Shown: piece by piece, positions 42,182 through 52,659 of the stretch
How positions within the stretch are numbered: position 1 is the first letter of the stretch
Layout: the number at the start of each line of letters is the position of its first letter
DNA from: CAWAYH01 sp963786195
Lineage (GTDB): Bacteria; Acidobacteriota; Vicinamibacteria; Vicinamibacterales; 2-12-FULL-66-21
DNA length: 64,000 nt
Direction of reading: 5' to 3'
NCBI GenBank assembly: GCA_963786195.1
Contig: CAWAYH010000006.1
Span: forward strand, 372,001 to 436,000
The notes under the pieces: generated by a model
Told to the model about the DNA's origin: nothing
Databases searched by the model: none
What the model saw: only the letters and a program-made list of their open reading frames with translations
Program-made: the position numbers and the translations under genes

Positions 42182-45100
42182 CTACGGTGCCATCGATCCG
42201 GCTCTGGGAATGTTGACCTCCGGCAGACCCGCGGCCTTGAGCCTGGCGTTCAGTTGGGTGAGGCTGCCGCTCTTGATCGCCTCGAACTGGCGAAGCAGCG
42301 TGTCGGTCTGGCCCGCGTACTTGGCGATCCATTCCATCTGCGCCGCGGTCGGCCGGCCGCTGTAATTGCCCACCTGGATCGTCAGCCAGTTGATGCGTCC
42401 GGGCAGATTCACGTGACCCGGATCCTTCGGATCGCCGCGCAGACCGAGCACGACGGGGCGGAGTTCGGTGCGGAGGGCGGACAGCGCGGACGTGATACCC
42501 GCGTCACGCGTCTTCGCCTCGAGATCGCCGAGCTGCTGATCGAGCGCGCCATACTCCGCGACGGCACGGTCGAGCGAGCAGTCTGTCTGCTCGATCCGGC
42601 GCGCCTCGCGCTGCCAGACCTGCATGTCTTCGGCGCTCGCCGTCACGCGAGGATCCAGGCGAACCGTCAGCGGCTGCTCCACGGTCTGCGACAGCGCCGT
42701 CAGCCTGACGGTGTACGCGCCGGGAATCGCACGCACCCACGTGCCCCCGCCGCCGCGCCCGCCGCGTCCCCGGCCTCTGCCACGACCGCCCGCCGCCGGC
42801 GCCGGGCCGCACGACGAAGGCTCACCCAGATTCCAGACGGCTCGATTCAGGCCCGCATTGCCCGAACCGGTGATGGTCGCCAGGGTGCGGCCGGTCGCGT
42901 CGAGCACCACGATCTCCGCGGGCGACGCCTGGGGCAGGTAGTAGTTCAGAATCGCGCCGTACGGCTGGTTTCGCGCGACCCACACCCGATTGCCGAGCGT
43001 GCTCGTGTCGCTTGCAGGGATGTAGCGCACGGGCGGCATGGGCTTGAACAGCGTCACCTGGCCGCGTGAGCGTGGAAACTCCTGCGCGTGAGCGCATCTC
43101 CTGGAGCGGCGTGACATCGTCGAGGACGTAGAAGCCGCGCGCGTGCGTGCCGAGCACGAGGTCGTTGTCGCGTGGATGCACTTTCATGTCGACCACGGCG
43201 AGCGGCGGAAGCCCGAGCCGGAGGTCGGTCCACGACGCGCCGGCGTCGAACGACGCGAAGATGCCGAGTTCCGTTCCCACATACAGCAGGTTCGGTGATT
43301 TCGGATCCTCGAGCACGACGTGGGCGTAGCCTCGCAGTCCACCGGCGATTCTGCGCCATGTCTGGCCATAGTCACGGGTCACGAACACGTAGGGAGCGAA
43401 GTCGTTCAGGCGATGCTGGTCGATGGTCAGGTACGCCGTGCCGGGATCGACGTGCGAGGCCGCGATCGACGAGACCCACGAGAATTTCGGCGCGCCGGTG
43501 ATGTTCGGCGCGACGTTCGTCCAGCTCTTGCCCCCGTTGCGCGTCACCTGCACGTTGCCATCGTCGGTCCCCGCCCACACGACCGCCGGGTCCTTCGGGC
43601 TCTCGGCAATGGAGATGATGGTGCAGTGGAATTCCGCCCGGGTGTTGTCGTTGCTGATCTCACCGCCGCTCGACTTCTGCTTGACGGGATCGTTCGTGCT
43701 CAGATCGGGGCTGATGATCTGCCACGTTTCGCCGCGGTTCGTCGTCTTGAACAGGACGTTGCCGCCGTAGTACAGGACGTCCGGATTCGTCGGCGACATG
43801 TGTACCGGCGAGTTCCAGTTGAAGCGGTACTGCTCCACGTTCGCGCCGCCGCCGGCGGGTCCCGGCGGATACGGCTGGATGTAGCGCTCTTCGCGCGTAC
43901 GCATGTCGAGGCGCGTGATGTCTCCAAAGTGGCCGTTGTAGTAGACGATGTTCGGATCGCGCGGATCCGAGAGCGCGTACATGCCATCGGCCATGTAGCG
44001 CAGGCGCACCCAATCCCCCTCGCGCACGCCGACCTGATTCCACTTTTCGTTGGGACCGCGCCAGATCTCGTGGTCCTGGAACCCGCCCAGCACGTTGTAG
44101 GGCTCGGCCATGTCGACGCCGACGTGATAGGCCTGGGCCATCGGCATGTTGTTCATGAAGTCCCAGTTGCGGCCGTAGTCGTTCGAAATGAAGAACCCCC
44201 CGTCAGTCCCGCAGAGCAACCGCTTCGGGTTCGCCGGATCGATCCACAGCGCGTGGTGGTCGCCGAACATGCTTCCACCGCTCGGCCCGAACGTGCGTCC
44301 GCCATCGGTCGACATGTTGAACGAGCCGGACATCGTGTACACGCGATTGGGATCGACGGGATCGGCGCGCACTTGCGTGTAGTAGAAAGGCCGATTGTTG
44401 ATGCGCCTTTCGTTGCTCACGATCTTCCACGTGTTGCCACGATCGTCCGATCGCCACAGGACGCCAGCCTCCTGCGCTTCGATCAAGGCGTACACGATGT
44501 TCGGATTGGCCTGGTGGATGCTGACGCCGATGCGGCCGACGAGCTTGGCACCCGGTAGTCCGTTGCCCAGCGCGGGGTCGGTCAGCTTCTTCCACGTGAC
44601 GCCGCCGTCCGACGAGCGATAGAGGCCGCTGCCAGGTCCGCCGCTCCGAAACGTCCACGGCTGCCGCAGGTAGTCGTACATCCCTGCGTAGACGATGTTC
44701 GGATCCTTCGGATCGATGGCGACGTCGCTGGCGCCCGTGGTCTCGTTCACGAACAACGTGCGGGCCCACGTGGCGCCGCCGTCGGTCGACCTGAAGACGC
44801 CCCGCTCCGTATTCGGACCGAACGCGTGACCCATGGCCGCGGCCAGCACGATCTGCGGGTTCGCCGGATGGATGGCGATGCGGCCGAACCGTTCGCTATC
44901 CTTCAGGCCCATGAGCTTCCAGGTCTTCCCGCCGTCAATACTCTTGTACAGGCCGTCGCCAAACGAGATACTGTTGCGTACGGCACCCTCGCCGGTGCCC
45001 ACGTAGACAACGTCGGGGTTGTCCGGCTGCACGGCGATGGCGCCGATCGACAGCGTGCCACCGGTTTCGAACACCGGCTCGAACGTCGTGCCGCCATTGA

Positions 45101-45329
45101 TCGACTTGTAGAGACCGGATGACGCCGAGCCCACGTAGAGGATGTCGGGCTTGCCCGGGACGCCGGCGACGTCGACCACCCGCCCGGCGAACATGGCAGG
45201 GCCAATTGAGCGCCAGGACAGCCCCCCGAGGGCGGGGGCGGCAGCGGCGGGGGCCTGCCCGCCTCCCTGAAATGAGTCGACAGGGACGAACGCGGTGGCG
45301 AATAGCAGAACTCCGAGCATTTTGCGCAT
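42182..45329 (-). CDS. Exported BNR/VPS10-type beta-propeller protein ('sialidase-like glycosyl hydrolase' group), one frameshift
   Basis: Large secreted propeller protein common in Acidobacteria, of unknown activity. Signal MRKMLGVLLFATAFVPVDSF. Repeated Asp-box units are seen throughout: LYKSINGGTTFEP, LYKSIDGGKTWKL, VFRSTDGGATWAR, LYRSSDGGVTWKK, LWRSDDRGNTWKI, VTRDYGQTWRR. The C-terminal part after an indel near 43090 (VTLFKPMPPVRY, FnIII-like LDATGRTLATITGSGNAG, then helical TLLRQFEAIKSG) has a Gly/Arg-rich linker (GGRGRGRGRGGRGGGG). About 1048 aa. It diverges from the fourth receptor. Asp boxes do not by themselves show hydrolase activity; a binding or secreted-peptidase-associated role is equally possible. 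Confidence 0.82.
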
Positions 45330-45424
45330 GGCGGACACTCTAGGTGAGGGGGGCACCGGTCACAAATCGGTTCCGTTTATGGGCACATAACCCGTTCCGA
45401 TTGGTCGAGCTTAACCATCGCCAT

Positions 45425-45435
45425 TAGTATGACCA
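45425..45435. promoter_or_regulatory. FadR/GntR-type operator TAGTATGACCA
   Basis: Third site fitting T-N-G-T-N3-A-C-N-A, 29 bp upstream of the ATG of the fourth receptor in the divergent region shared with the BNR-propeller gene. A partial copy (CATTAG) follows immediately. Sequence is almost identical to the site before GH51. Confidence 0.5.
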
Positions 45436-45464
45436 TTAGTCTGAGAGCTTGGGAGGAGGAGTTC

Positions 45465-48400
45465 ATGCGCTGCTGTACGAAAGCCGTCCTGACCGCGTTG
45501 CTGTGCCTGGTGCCAGCGCTCGCTGCGGCCCAGGGGCGGATCACTGGACAGATCGTCGGAACCGTTAAAGACGCATCCGGTGCCGTCGTCCAGAAGGCGG
45601 TGCTCGTCCTCATCGACACCGCTCGCGGCACGACGCACGAGAGCCAAGAGCGGCTCCGAAGGAAACTTCGTCTTCCCGAACCTGCAGCCCGGGCGCTATC
45701 AGCTGACCGCGACGCGCCAGGGCTTCCAGCCGGTCACGATCCAGGAGGTGCTCGTCGAAACGTGCGCGTTCGATCGACGTCGTCGTGCAGTTCGAGGTCG
45801 CGGGGCTCACCGAGCAGGTGCAGGTCGAGGGGCGTTCGCAGGTGGTCGAGACGACGTCCACGACCGTTGCCAACACGGTCAGCAACGAGCAGATCTCCAA
45901 GCTGCCGCTGGCGGGCCGCAACATCCTGAGCTTCGCGCTGCTGGTGCCGGGCGCGGCGACGAGCTCGGGCGCGCGCGACAGCGAGTACAACGGCCTGCCC
46001 GGCGGCGCGATCAACATCACGCTCGACGGCGTCAACAACAACTCGGCGCGGTTCCGCAGCGGCGGCACGAGCATGTTCGTGTTTGCGCCGGTTCGACTCG
46101 GCGCCGATCGAGGAGCTCACGGTTTCGACCTCGGGCCTGACGGCCGATGCCGGCGCGGAGGGCGCCGTGCAGCTTCAGTTCGTCACCAAGCGCGGCAGCA
46201 ACGCCTTCCGCGGACAGGTGTTCGATCAGATTCAGAGCGAAAAGCTCAACGCGCAGGGCCCGGTAAACAAGGCGCAGCGGCACGCCGAAGAACAAGCTGC
46301 AAGCAGCACGAGTGGGGTGCCAATATCGGCGGACCCATCCTCAAGAACAAGCTGTTCTTCTTCGCCAACTACGAGCGGGTATACCAGCCCAGCGAACGAA
46401 CACGTCAATCGCACCGTGCTGACAGCCAGAGGCGCAGTCGGGCGTATTCCGGTACCTCGGAGCCGACGGCGTCGACGCGCACCGCGAATCTGCTCGACAT
46501 CGCGCGCGGCGAACGGCCTGCCCGACAGCGTTCGATCCGTTCGTGCAGACCGCAGCTCCAGACGGTGAACAGCACGCTGAATCAGGGCACCGTCACGACT
46601 GGCTCGAACCTCATCACGAACAATTTCGGCTTCGTGATCCGAGCAGACGCCGAACGTCAACTACTACCCGACGACTCGCGTGGACTATCAGGCCACGTCC
46701 AACCTCGCGGTGCGCGGCGTGCTGAACCTGCACTACCGCGATCTGCCGACAGCAATCCGCTATCCCGGGCTGCCCGATGTACAGCGCAGGGCTTCCGTCC
46801 ACGTACTACATCCTCTCGACGGGCGCCGACTGGACGCTCAAGCCGAACCTGTTCTACCAGATCAGCTTCGGCGCGCAGAGCAACTACGAGGAGTTCAATC
46901 CGGGCAACACGCTGGACGTCTACGCGCGGCCAGGGCGGCATGCGCGTCGACCTCCCGCTCATCGACGAGCCGCAGATCGTCGGCGACGTCATGCCGATTC
47001 CGCGCAACAACCCGGTCTGGAACTTCACCAACTCGCTGACCTGGCTGAAGGGCACGCACACGATGACGTTCGGCGGAACGTTCCGGCGGACGACGATGTA
47101 CGAGTCGATCGGCGGCGCGCCGCCGACACACGACGGTGGGCATCGGCACCGGGGATCCGGCCGCCAACGCGTTCACGACCGCGACCATGCCCGGACTCCG
47201 CGACGCGGATCGCACGAACGCGCTGGCGCTCTACGCGCTGCTCGTGGGACGCGTCAGCACCGCGGGCGGCACGTACTTCCTCGACGAGGACACGAAGCAG
47301 TACCGGTCTGATTCCTGCGTTCCGCCGCGAGGCGCAGAACGTCGGCGGTGTCTACGCGCAGGATCAGTGGCGCGTCAACGCCCACAGCTCACGCTCAACT
47401 ACGGGCTGCGCTGGGAATTCAGCGGCGCCGCGACGAACCCCAACGATGTGTACAGCGGCCCGGACATTACGGGACATCCTCGGCCCGTCGACCGCGCCGT
47501 TCCAGCCCGGCGTGCTCAACGGAGTTGCCAATCCGCAGATCTTCCTGCGGCCCAAACCGTACAAGGGCGACTTCAACAATCCGGCGCCGAACGTCGGCGT
47601 GGCGTGGAACCCGAGCAAGCCGCGGGCTTCCTGGGCAAGCTGCTCGGCCAGGCGGTGTATCGCGCGAACTTCGGCGTCAACTACTACGATGAAGGGCTCA
47701 TCAGCTTCCAGACAGCCGCAGGCAACGGCCCGGCCTGAGCCAGACGCTGGCGCTGCCGACCGTTCACGCCGGGATCGCTGAATCTGCAGACGCCGCTGCC
47801 GGCGTTTACGCGCACGCCGACGGAGTTCGTGTTCCCGATCGCGATGTCAGGGTTCACGTTCAACCGCGGCCACGCGACGTTCGATCCCGACATCAAGACG
47901 CCGATGGTCAAGAACTGGTCGATCGGCTATCAGCGCGAGCTGTGGCAGGGATTCCGCGATCGAGATCCGGTACGTCGGCAATCGCGGCAGCAATCTCTGG
48001 CGTCTCTACAACTTCAACGAGACGAACATCATCGAGAACGGCTTCCTGAACGAGTTCACGAACGCGCAGCGGAATCTCGCCGATCAACCTGGCGAACGGC
48101 CGGACCGGCTTCAACAACCAGGGCCTCCCCGGCCAGGTGAACGCTGCCGATCTTCGACGCGGCGTTCGGTCCCCTCGGTGGTGTGGCGGCAGTCGCCGCC
48201 AGCGCGGGGTACAACAGCACCACGTTCATCACGCAGCTCCAGCAGGGACAGGCCGGCCGGCTCGCCAACACGATGGCCGGCGACTTCCGGTATCTCTGCC
48301 CGATGGTCGGGCAACGCCCTCGTCGGCTGCGCGACCCGCGGCTACAACGCGGCAGGGGCGTATCCGATCAACTTCTTCCAGGCCAATCCCATCGCGGCAG

Positions 48401-49251
48401 GCCAGAACATGCGGCTGATGACGGATGAGTCGTCGTCGAAGTACGACGCGCTGCAGCTGCAGTACCGTCAGCGGCTCCGCCGCGGGATCTCGCTGACGAC
48501 CAACTACACGTACGGCAGGGCTCGCACCGATCGGTACGGCATCACGGCGGACAACACCGCGGATTGGAGTACGCTCCGCGACAAGTCCCTCAACTGGGGG
48601 CCCACGGGCTACGATCTGCGGCACATCTTCCAGGCGTACGGCACCTACGAGCTGCCGTTCGGCAAGGGACGTCACTTCAACATCGACAGCACGCTGCTGG
48701 ATGAGATCTTCGGCGGGTGGGCGGCGTCGGCGATCGTGCGGTGGCAGAGCGGCAGGCCGTTCCTGCTCACCAGCGGACGCCAGACGTTCAACCAGCAGGA
48801 TGCCGGCGTGATCCTCAACGGCATCACGGTCGAAGAGCTGCAGAAGATGGTGAGAGTGTCGGCGCCCCCGGCTGGAGACAACCGCTTCGCCGTAGGCAAC
48901 GTGCTCTACCTGGATCCGAGGTTGATCGGACCGGACGGCCGTGCCAATCCGGAGTTCATCCGGTTCCCGACGACGGCGGGCGAGCAGGGCCAGTACGTCT
49001 ATCTCTACGGACCCGGGCTCATCAGCGCGGACCTCGGCCTGGCCAAGACGTTCACGTTTGGCGGCGTGCGCCGGTTCAACTTCGAGGCGCTGTTCATCAA
49101 CGCGTTCAACCACCGCAACACGACAGTCGGCGGCACGGGTGGCGCAACGGTGAGCATCGACTCGACGACGTTCGGACAGTCGACCGGGGTGGCAGCTGTG
49201 AGCACCAACGGGACGCGCCAGGTGCAGTTCCGCCTCGGGTTCTACTTCTAG
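45465..49251 (+). CDS. Oar-type TonB-dependent receptor, many frameshifts in the first two thirds
   Basis: Fourth receptor. GGGAGGAGG precedes the ATG at 45465 by 5 bp; signal MRCCTKAVLTALLCLVPALA. CarboxypepD_reg domain (GQIVGTVKDASGAVVQKAVLVLID, NFVFPNLQPGRYQLTATRQGFQPV), plug (VEGRSQVVETTSTTVANTVSNEQISKLPLAGRNILSFALLVPG, GGAINITLDGVNNNSARF, APIEELTVSTSGLTADAGAEGAVQLQFVTKRGSN) and barrel (YALQLQYRQRLRRGISLTTNYTYGRA-like DALQLQYRQRLRRGISLTTNYTY, ELPFGKGRHFN, GGVRRFNFEALFINAFNHRNTTVGG) ending VQFRLGFYF. Indels are dense up to about 48350, then the frame is open to the end. About 1260 aa, long for the type. A possible operator lies just upstream and a strong hairpin downstream. Confidence 0.88.
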
Positions 49252-49265
49252 GCTCCAGGCTCTGG

Positions 49266-49299
49266 CTCAGGGTTCAGGCGGAAACGCCTGAGCCCTGAG
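49266..49299. terminator. Strong hairpin with GAAA tetraloop after receptor gene
   Basis: CTCAGGGTTCAGGCG pairs with CGCCTGAGCCCTGAG (one G-T pair) around GAAA, 14 bp after the receptor stop codon. Flanking GGCTC/GAGCC segments extend the stem imperfectly. No T-tract. Likely a transcript 3' end structure. Confidence 0.65.
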
Positions 49300-49346
49300 T
49301 CCCGAGCCCCGCGTCCCGACCGTAACCGCGATATAGAATCTCCCCC

Positions 49347-50633
49347 ATGACAATCTCACGACGTAAGTTCGTCCAGACGACGGCTCTGGTCGCGACGGCT
49401 GCCTATCCACGCAGCGCCTCCGCGCAGCGCGGCGGACAGGGAGCGCCCTCGGGACCCGTGCCCGACTCCATTCGATCGCTGACGCCGTTCCCCGGCAAGG
49501 CCGCACCGATCACAGACGACGAGCGCCGCGCGCGCATCGAAAAAGCGCGACGGCTCATGGCCGAGAACGGCATGGGCGCCATCGTGCTCGAAACGGGCAC
49601 GAGCATGACCTACTTCGTCAACGTCCGCTGGGGCCTCAGCGAGCGGCCGTTTCTGCTCGTCATCCCGCAGAAGGGCGATCTGGCCTACGTGTCGCCGGGG
49701 TTCGAGGAAGCGCGCGCCCGCGAGATTACGAAGTTCACCAACGACGTGCGCGTCTGGCAGGAGGACGAGGACTGGGGCGCGACGGTGCAGGGGATCCTGA
49801 AGGACCGCGGCGTCGCGACCGGCAAGATCGGCGTCGAAGAGCGCGTCCGGTTCTTCATTGCCGACGGGATCGCGCAGGCCTCCCCGGCGGCGAAGGTCGT
49901 GCTCGCCACGCCGGTCACGGCCGGCTGCCGCATGATCAAGTCGCCGACCGAGATTGCCCTGATGCAGCGCGCCAACGACATCACGATCGACGCCTACAAG
50001 GCCGCCTTCGCGACGCTTCACGAAGGGATGACGCAGTTCGAATTCCAGAACAACGTCAGCGCGGCGTTCAGGGCGCTGGGCGCGCCGGGTGGATCGGCGG
50101 GAGCGCAGCTCGGCCAGTACTCCGCATTCCCTCACGGCAGCATCACCCCGCAGCAACTCAAGGAAGGGGACGTCGTCCTCGTCGACGGCGGGTGCAACAT
50201 CGAGGGATACCAGTCCGACATCACGCGCACGACCGTGTTCGGCAAAGCCAGCAAGCGGCAGATCGACGTGTGGAATCTGGAGAAGCGGGCGCAGACCGCG
50301 GCATTCGAAGCCGCGAAGGTCGGCGCCACGTGCGAGTCGGTGGACGCGGCCGCGCGGAAGGTGATCACCGACGCCGGCTTCGGTCCCGATTACAAGGTCC
50401 CGGGCCTGCCCCATCGCACGGGCCACGGCATCGGCATGGACGGACACGAGTGGACGAACTTCGTCCGCGGCAACAAGACGAAGCTCGCCCCCGGCATGTG
50501 CTTCAGCGACGAGCCGATGATTGCGATCTACGGCGAGTTCGGGATCCGCCTCGAAGACTGCCTGTACATCACGGAGAACGGTCCGAAGTTCTTCACGCAG
50601 CAGTCGCCGGCGATCGATAAACCGTTTGCGTAG
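49347..50633 (+). CDS. M24-family Xaa-Pro peptidase, Tat-type signal
   Basis: Second metallopeptidase of the window, probably a periplasmic dipeptidase or aminopeptidase. Signal MTISRRKFVQTTALVATAA carries the twin-arginine motif. The creatinase N-domain (ARRLMAENGMGAIVLETGTSMTYFVN) is followed by the catalytic domain with LVDGGCNIEGYQSDITRT (two Asp), HRTGHGIGMDGHE (His), CFSDEPMIAIYGEFGIRLEDCLYIT (two Glu); all five metal ligands are present. 428 aa, fully open. Standing between a receptor and the convergent ABC operon; peptide use with the receptor is only a guess. Confidence 0.93.
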   Translation: MTISRRKFVQTTALVATAAYPRSASAQRGGQGAPSGPVPDSIRSLTPFPGKAAPITDDERRARIEKARRLMAENGMGAIVLETGTSMTYFVNVRWGLSERPFLLVIPQKGDLAYVSPGFEEARAREITKFTNDVRVWQEDEDWGATVQGILKDRGVATGKIGVEERVRFFIADGIAQASPAAKVVLATPVTAGCRMIKSPTEIALMQRANDITIDAYKAAFATLHEGMTQFEFQNNVSAAFRALGAPGGSAGAQLGQYSAFPHGSITPQQLKEGDVVLVDGGCNIEGYQSDITRTTVFGKASKRQIDVWNLEKRAQTAAFEAAKVGATCESVDAAARKVITDAGFGPDYKVPGLPHRTGHGIGMDGHEWTNFVRGNKTKLAPGMCFSDEPMIAIYGEFGIRLEDCLYITENGPKFFTQQSPAIDKPFA

Positions 50634-50636
50634 AGC

Positions 50637-50733
50637 AGAATAGGGAATACAGGACACAGAATACAGAATACAAGCGCGTCGGTCACGGTCGCGCACTCTG
50701 CGTAATTCTGTGTTCTGTATTCTTGTATTCTGA
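50637..50733. repeat. Inverted pair of GAATACAG arrays between convergent genes
   Basis: Left arm 50637-50673 has GAATAGGGAATACAGGACACAGAATACAGAAT-like units; right arm 50705-50733 carries the reverse complement (ATTCTGTGTTCTGTATTC, TTGTATTCTG). The arms can pair over about 28 bp imperfectly around a 31-nt GC-rich loop, giving a bidirectional terminator-like structure. Confidence 0.8.
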
Positions 50734-51696
50734 TTACTGTCCGCTCTCCATCCGCTTCCACTCGATCAGGTACTTGTCCAGATTGTCCGCCCGGACGACG
50801 TCGACCCCTGAGTCGATGATCGTCGCGGGCGGCATCTTGCCGGCCTTGATGCCCGCCAGCAGCCTGACGGGCTCGGATCCCCAGCCGAAGTACTTCTGCC
50901 CGATCAGGACCTGAACCTTCCCCTCGCGCAACAGCTCGGGCGCCGGCTGAATCGTGTCGAACGAGATGACGAACGTGGTCTTCGGTACGGGCGCCAGCGC
51001 GTTGCGCGTGAACACGGGCCAGCCGCCGACGGAAATCCACGCGCCCAGGGTGGGATAGCGGTTCGTGCCGGTCGCGATCAGCTCCTGCGCCCTGACGGAG
51101 TCTTCCTTGACGTCGTACGTCTCGACCACTTTGATCCCGGGATGTTTGGCGAGCACCTCCATGACCCCGTCGAGCCGCCGCTGCAGGTTCGTCGCGCCGA
51201 CGCTCGTCAGGAGGGCGACGGTGCCCTTGCCGTTGAGCAGCTTGGCCGCTTCTTCACCCATGATCCGGCCCGAGGCCAGATCGTCCACGCCGTAGAACGC
51301 CAGGCGCTTCGAGCTCGGCGCGTCGGCGTCCCAGGTGATCACGGGAATGCCCGAGTCCACGGCCCGGTTGATCGTCTCGGTGAGGAAGTCGCCGTTGAGG
51401 CAGGAGATCGCGATCCCGTCGACGCGCTGGGTGATGAACGCCTCGAGGATTTCCTTCTGCTTCAACTGGTCGCCTGTTTCGGGCCCACGCCAGATGACCT
51501 CGACGTTGCCCAGCTCGCGCGCCGCGCGCTCGGCGCCCTTCTTGGCGTAGTCGAAGACCGGGATGTCGAGCGCCTTCGGCAGGACGGCGAACCGCAGCTT
51601 CCGCGGCGCCTCGCCCGCCGGGGGCGTCGAGCTCCCGCCGCACGCGATTGTCAGCCCGACGAGTACGATTGCCCCTGTCGCAGCGAGTGTTTTCAT
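50734..51696 (-). CDS. Sugar ABC transporter substrate-binding lipoprotein (RbsB/LsrB type)
   Basis: Periplasmic binding protein delivering a sugar to the permease encoded next to it. The N-terminus MKTLAATGAIVLVGLTIACG has a lipobox ending at Cys19. Two-lobed periplasmic-binding fold: FAVLPKALDIPVFDYAKKGAERAARELG, QKEILEAFITQRVDGIAISC, GIPVITWDADAPSSKRLAFYGVDD, GKGTVALLTS, FVISFDTIQPAPELLREGKVQVLIGQKYFGWGSEPV. 320 aa. Last gene of the operon that starts at 58738, 3 bp after the permease. Cluster-1 (pentose/AI-2-like) binding proteins have this layout; ligand not determined. Confidence 0.92.
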   Translation of the reverse strand: MKTLAATGAIVLVGLTIACGGSSTPPAGEAPRKLRFAVLPKALDIPVFDYAKKGAERAARELGNVEVIWRGPETGDQLKQKEILEAFITQRVDGIAISCLNGDFLTETINRAVDSGIPVITWDADAPSSKRLAFYGVDDLASGRIMGEEAAKLLNGKGTVALLTSVGATNLQRRLDGVMEVLAKHPGIKVVETYDVKEDSVRAQELIATGTNRYPTLGAWISVGGWPVFTRNALAPVPKTTFVISFDTIQPAPELLREGKVQVLIGQKYFGWGSEPVRLLAGIKAGKMPPATIIDSGVDVVRADNLDKYLIEWKRMESGQ

Positions 51697-51699
51697 GTC

Positions 51700-52659
51700 T
51701 TATGCGCCTCTCTTCACGAGTATCTGGTCCATCACGACAATCACGATGACAACGACCCCGACGATCATTCGATCGTAGAACGTCGCGCCGGGAATTTGCG
51801 CGAGCGCGTTGCGCAGCACGCCGAAAATCAGCGCGCCCAGCACGGCGCCGATCACCGATCCCCGTCCGCCGGACAGGCTTGCGCCCCCGACGACCGCCGA
51901 CGCGATGATATCCAGCTCGTAGCCCATCGCCAGATCGGCCTTGCCCTGTCCCTGGACGAGCGCCAGCACGACACCGGAAATCGCGGCCAGCATGGCCGAG
52001 AGCAGGTAGACGGACGTCTTGATGCGCGGGAGCGAGATGCCGGAAAACAGCGCGGCCGTTTCGTTCCCCCCGACCGCGTAGACCGCTCGGCCCCACTGCA
52101 GGCGGTGCATGACGAGCTGAAACGCCACCGCGAGGGCGATCATCACCGCGGGCGGCCACCAGTCGAGCGGAATGCCGAACGGCTGCCAGCCGGGCGCGAG
52201 CACACGCGACACGTCGAAATAGCGGCCCTCAGTGATGATGAAGCCCGCGCCGCGCACGATCCCCATCGCGCCGAGCGTCGCGATGAACGGCGGCAGCTGC
52301 ACCGCGATCACGAGCACGGACGTCAGCAGACCGGACGCGACGCCCACGAGAATGCCCGCGAGGATGCTCGGGCCAAGTCCCCACCCTCCCTGCACGAGCA
52401 GCCCGCCCGTGACGACACTCGCCAGCGCGATGACCGCCCCGGGCGACAGGTCGATGCCGCCCGAGATGATCACGATCGCCGCACCGATCGCGGCGATGCC
52501 GTAGATGGACGAGTACTTGAGCACAAGCAGCGCGTTCGACGCGTTCAGAAACGTGTGATACGTGCCGTACTCCGGCCACAGGTACCAACCGAAGAACACG
52601 ATCTCCAGCAGCAGGATCGCAAGCGTGCTGGCCTCGCGGATTCGCCACAGCCGCTTCAC
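51700..52659 (-). CDS. Sugar ABC transporter permease (RbsC type)
   Basis: Inner-membrane channel with about eight to ten helices. Characteristic run NALLVLKYSSIYGIAAIGAAIVIISGGIDLSPGAVIALASVVTGGLLV carries the conserved G-G-I-D-L-S-x-G motif; later GGASLSGGRGSVIGAVLGALIFGVLRNAL is the EAA-like coupling region. 319 aa, normal. Overlaps the ATPase gene by 4 bp and is 3 bp from the binding-protein gene. Confidence 0.94.
   Translation of the reverse strand: MKRLWRIREASTLAILLLEIVFFGWYLWPEYGTYHTFLNASNALLVLKYSSIYGIAAIGAAIVIISGGIDLSPGAVIALASVVTGGLLVQGGWGLGPSILAGILVGVASGLLTSVLVIAVQLPPFIATLGAMGIVRGAGFIITEGRYFDVSRVLAPGWQPFGIPLDWWPPAVMIALAVAFQLVMHRLQWGRAVYAVGGNETAALFSGISLPRIKTSVYLLSAMLAAISGVVLALVQGQGKADLAMGYELDIIASAVVGGASLSGGRGSVIGAVLGALIFGVLRNALAQIPGATFYDRMIVGVVVIVIVVMDQILVKRGA

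Noticed and set aside
41249..43069. 606-residue plus-strand reading frame across xylA and the BNR gene
   Set aside because: It is antisense to xylose isomerase and the propeller protein, both unmistakable. Arg/Val/Asp-rich composition is typical of GC-rich shadows.
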